Source: Rhodospirillaceae bacterium (GTDB lineage Bacteria; Pseudomonadota; Alphaproteobacteria; CACIAM-22H2). Taken from it: a DNA stretch of 64,000 bases. The DNA lies in contig JALHMR010000022.1 in the NCBI GenBank assembly GCA_022843945.1, positions 1-64,000 on the forward strand, read 5' to 3'. The number at the start of each line of letters is the position of its first letter. Position 1 is the first letter of the stretch. Shown here piece by piece: positions 61,314 through 64,000 of the stretch. Below the pieces are notes generated by a model. It saw only the letters and a program-made list of their open reading frames with translations, was not told the DNA's origin and did no database searches. The position numbers and the translations under genes are program-made.

Positions 61314-64000
61314 ATGGAACAGGGATCCGGTCCTCGTAACGTCCTGCGCGTCGTCCAGCCCGAGGCCGATTCCCAGATCGTCACCACCAGCGGCGAAGAG
61401 GCCGCGCCGCGCCCCCGGGCGCCGGCGAGCTACATCGCCGGGCTCGTCGTCTCCGCCCTCTGGCTGGCGCTCGCCGGCTGGTACATCCAGACCCATGTCG
61501 GCTGGTCGAGCCTCGACGCGCTGCTGCCGCACGAGCTGGGCGCGGCGCTGTCCGGAATCGCCACGCCGCTGCTCGTGCTCTGGCTGGTGATCGCCTTCGT
61601 CGATCGCGGCCGCGAGTTCAAGGTCACGGCGCGCGCCCTGCATCGCGAACTGCAGACCCTCAGCTACCCGGCCGAGGAGACCGACACGCGCGTGCGCACG
61701 GTCGCCGAATCCCTGCGCGAGCAGGCCCGCAACCTGAGCGAGGCGTCCGAGATCGCCGCCCGGCGCCTGACCGAGGGTCGCGACGCGCTGCATACGCAGA
61801 CCACCGAGCTCGCCACGGTGTCCGACCAGTCGACCATGCGCGCCATGCAGGTCATGGCGACCTTGCGCCGCCACGCCGACGGGCTGGAGCGCATCTCGGC
61901 CCTGCTGGCGACGCGCGTACAGACCGTCGAATCAGCGGTCGGCCAGCAGGCCGAGGCGCTGACCAATGCCTCGGAGCGCGCCGTCTCGCAGTCGCGGGCC
62001 ATCAACGCCGCCCTGCGCCAGCAGATCGAGGACCTCTCGGCGGTCACCGAGCGCACCGCGGCCAGCGCCGATGCGATCCGGGGTGCCTTGCGCGACCAGT
62101 CCCACGATCTCGCCCAGACCACCGAACGCGCCGTGGCCCGCGCCGAGGAGATGCGCTCGGCGCTGGGCCAGCAGACCGCCGACCTGATCCAGGCGACCGA
62201 CCAGGCCATGGCCCGGGCGCGCGATCTGGGCCAGGAATTTGGCCATTTCGCCGAGACTATGGGCCGCGCCGCCGAAAGCGCCGGCGAGCGCTCGGGCGAT
62301 GCCAGCGACCGCCTGGAGAAGGCGGCGCAGACCCTGTCGCAGTTCGCGGCCGAGCTGGTCACGCGCAGCGAGGCCGCGGAGACCGTGCTGCGCCGGCATA
62401 TCGGCGAGCTGGTGCTGGCGGCGAGCCAAGCCTACGAGCGCGTGCAGAGCATGGGCGATTCGCTGCGCGGCCGCACCGAGGAGCTGGGAGTCGCGGGCGT
62501 GCGGGCCGGCGAGCTGGCCGCCCTGCTGGGCGGCGAGACGCAGAACCTGGCCACGGCGCTCGAGCGGGTGGGGGCCCGCGCCGAGGCGACGACCGAGACC
62601 GTGCGCCGGCAGGGCCAGGAGCTCGGCGGGCTGGCCGACCAGGCGACGGCGCGCGTGCGGGCGGCCGCGGAATCCTTCCGGCGCCACGCCCAGGACATGC
62701 AGAGCCAGGCCGGCGACGGCCTGGCCAAGCTGGGCGATCTGCGCGCCTCCTTCGAGGAATCGGCGCGGACCATCACCGCAACCACCGAGACGGCCAACAC
62801 CAAGGCGCAGGAGGTCGGTGACGCCTTCCGGCGCGATGCCGAGACACTGGCGGCGGCGGCGGATGACGCGCGGGCCCGGGCGCTGAGTGCGGGCGAGCAA
62901 CTGCGCCGCGAGGCGACCGAAGTCAGCAGCGCGACCGCCGCGATGGTGGCGGGCGCCGAAACGGCGCAGGCAGCCCTGCAGCGCGAGGCGGCGACGGTTG
63001 CCGCCGCGGCCACACAGGCTGGCGACAAGGTCGATGCGCTGGGCGCGACGCTCCGCGACCGGACGGGCGACATCGAAGCCGCTTCGGCGCGCCTCGACGA
63101 GGCGCATACGTTGCTGGGACGCGAGGCGCGCCGCCTGACCGATACGCTCGACGAAGCGACCGAGCGCGTCGACACGGCACACGCCCTGTTCCGCACGCGC
63201 ACCGACGAGATGGGCGCCGAATCCGACGAGGCCCTGGTGCGCACGCGCGCCGCCACCGACGGGTTGAAGGCGCAGGCGGAAGCCATCGCCGAGGCGGCCA
63301 ATCGCGGGCTGTCGCGCGCCGATGCCTTGACTGCGTCCATCGACCAGCGCAGCCGTGACGTGGAAATCCTGGCGGATCGTGCGGTCCAGCGCCTCGATGG
63401 GGTCGCCGATACGGTGCGCGAGCGCGTCGACGATCTCGGGCGCGTGGCCGCCAAGGCCAGCGATGCCGGCGAAGCGTTGCGTGTCGAGGCCGAGGCGCTG
63501 GCGCGGGCGACCGCCACGTTGGGAAGCGAAACGGCGACGACGCAGGCGAGCCTGCGCGTCGATACGGAGAGCCTGGCCGCGGCGGCGGCCCGGGCGACGG
63601 CCGATCTCGGCGCCCTCGGGGCGACCTTGCGCGGGCGCACCGCGGATATCGACCAGGCCTCCGCCAAGCTCGGCGAGCACAACCAGCGTCTCGACGCCGA
63701 CGCCCAGCATCTGGCCGGCGCGCTGGATCACGCCGCGGCGCGCGTCGTGGCGACCGGCGAAACGCTGCGCCGCCAGGCCGAGGACCTCGTGCTCAGCGCC
63801 GACCAGGGGCTGGCGCGCGTGCGCACGGCGGGCGATGGTTTCCGTATCCAGACTCAGGAGCTGGTGCATGCGGCCGACCGCGGCCTTGCCCGTGCCGGCG
63901 ATCTGGGCGAGGCCTTCGCCCAGCGCAGCCTCGACATCGATGCTGCCGCCGACCGGGCCAGCGAGCGCATCAACCGGCTGGGCGACGCCATCCGTGACCG
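61314..64000 (+). CDS. Membrane-anchored coiled-coil protein with long repeats (partial)
   Basis: This frame from ATG 61314 (AGGGG ahead) stays open to the window edge, about 895 residues. Two hydrophobic helices near residues 40–62 (YIAGLVVSALWLALAGWYI) and 76–98 are followed by a very long Ala/Arg/Glu-rich coiled coil. Within the coil, residues from about 524 repeat with a 192-residue period (see the repeat entry). The layout recalls polarity proteins such as TipN, and a TipF-like protein is encoded 6 kb away, but I see no specific TipN signature. It starts 24 bases after the mutase gene. Confidence 0.8.
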   Translation, partial: MEQGSGPRNVLRVVQPEADSQIVTTSGEEAAPRPRAPASYIAGLVVSALWLALAGWYIQTHVGWSSLDALLPHELGAALSGIATPLLVLWLVIAFVDRGREFKVTARALHRELQTLSYPAEETDTRVRTVAESLREQARNLSEASEIAARRLTEGRDALHTQTTELATVSDQSTMRAMQVMATLRRHADGLERISALLATRVQTVESAVGQQAEALTNASERAVSQSRAINAALRQQIEDLSAVTERTAASADAIRGALRDQSHDLAQTTERAVARAEEMRSALGQQTADLIQATDQAMARARDLGQEFGHFAETMGRAAESAGERSGDASDRLEKAAQTLSQFAAELVTRSEAAETVLRRHIGELVLAASQAYERVQSMGDSLRGRTEELGVAGVRAGELAALLGGETQNLATALERVGARAEATTETVRRQGQELGGLADQATARVRAAAESFRRHAQDMQSQAGDGLAKLGDLRASFEESARTITATTETANTKAQEVGDAFRRDAETLAAAADDARARALSAGEQLRREATEVSSATAAMVAGAETAQAALQREAATVAAAATQAGDKVDALGATLRDRTGDIEAASARLDEAHTLLGREARRLTDTLDEATERVDTAHALFRTRTDEMGAESDEALVRTRAATDGLKAQAEAIAEAANRGLSRADALTASIDQRSRDVEILADRAVQRLDGVADTVRERVDDLGRVAAKASDAGEALRVEAEALARATATLGSETATTQASLRVDTESLAAAAARATADLGALGATLRGRTADIDQASAKLGEHNQRLDADAQHLAGALDHAAARVVATGETLRRQAEDLVLSADQGLARVRTAGDGFRIQTQELVHAADRGLARAGDLGEAFAQRSLDIDAAADRASERINRLGDAIRD
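62882..64000 (+). repeat. 192-residue internal repeat within the coiled-coil protein
   Basis: Two stretches 576 bases apart align in frame. The first has AGEQLRREATEV near 62890 and LGATLRDRTGDIEAAS at 63039; the second has AGEALRVEAEAL and LGATLRGRTADIDQAS at 63615. A further pair (NRGLSRADALTASIDQRS and DRGLARAGDLGEAFAQRS) keeps almost the same spacing. The second copy is cut by the window end, so the number of units is unknown. Confidence 0.8.

Overview
The window is GC-rich, densely packed bacterial chromosome. It has no rRNA, tRNA, CRISPR array, prophage or transposase that I could recognise. The gene set points to an alphaproteobacterium, probably of a Rhodospirillales-like lineage: a Usg-family protein, a mitochondrial-type CtaA/COX15, a DciA (DUF721) – DsbA – SMC block, a class I lysyl-tRNA synthetase, a TipF-like degenerate EAL protein and a CIRCE-controlled groESL. 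I cannot fix the genus. Most lines of coding potential that lie opposite long genes are GC-rich shadows and are left out.

Layout. 1–5.7 kb holds genome maintenance (smc, a DsbA-like protein, dciA, mutY) with an orphan NitT/TauT-type binding protein. 5.6–8.7 kb is a complete zinc-uptake locus: znuA divergent from zur-znuC-znuB, with two Zur-box-like palindromes between them. 8.9–11.2 kb has a PA2779/PA2778-type pair and ctaA. 11.4–15.4 kb has a MarR regulator 12 bases ahead of a very large GltD–PyrK-type flavin/iron-sulfur oxidoreductase, followed by an EAL phosphodiesterase on the other strand.

17.2–31.9 kb is the most interesting part. One tight run (FAD subunit; fused 2Fe-2S/molybdopterin subunit; 6-hydroxynicotinate reductase homologue; UPF0280; DUF1185; branched-chain-type ABC transporter with fused permeases; mandelate-racemase-family enzyme; GNAT protein) converges on a short opposing operon (enamidase homologue, DUF1989). 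Three of these match the first three steps of the reductive nicotinate pathway known from Eubacterium barkeri: hydroxylation, ring reduction and ring opening. An 18-base palindromic site in front of this operon recurs with two changes in front of the marR–oxidoreductase operon, so the two units probably form one regulon. UPF0280 belongs to the ApbE superfamily, which attaches flavins covalently, and the E. barkeri reductase carries a covalent flavin. This suggests a dedicated maturase–substrate pair.

32–41 kb holds groESL, a metallo-beta-lactamase-fold protein, a cystathionine-gamma-synthase-family enzyme, an AEC transporter, an unrecognised ferritin-like protein and an OmpA-family lipoprotein. 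41.0–41.7 kb is noncoding with an AT-rich island. 41.7–46.4 kb is a run of small envelope or stress-type genes with a desaturase, a DUF6134 protein, a TAXI-type binding protein and a VIT1-family transporter. 46.5–61.3 kb is mainly housekeeping: DinG-type helicase, LysRS, PyrD, a HAD hydrolase, an APC permease and methylmalonyl-CoA mutase. This stretch also has three palindromic intergenic repeats, a TipF-like protein and an S24-type repressor. The right edge cuts a membrane-anchored coiled-coil protein that contains a long 192-residue internal repeat.
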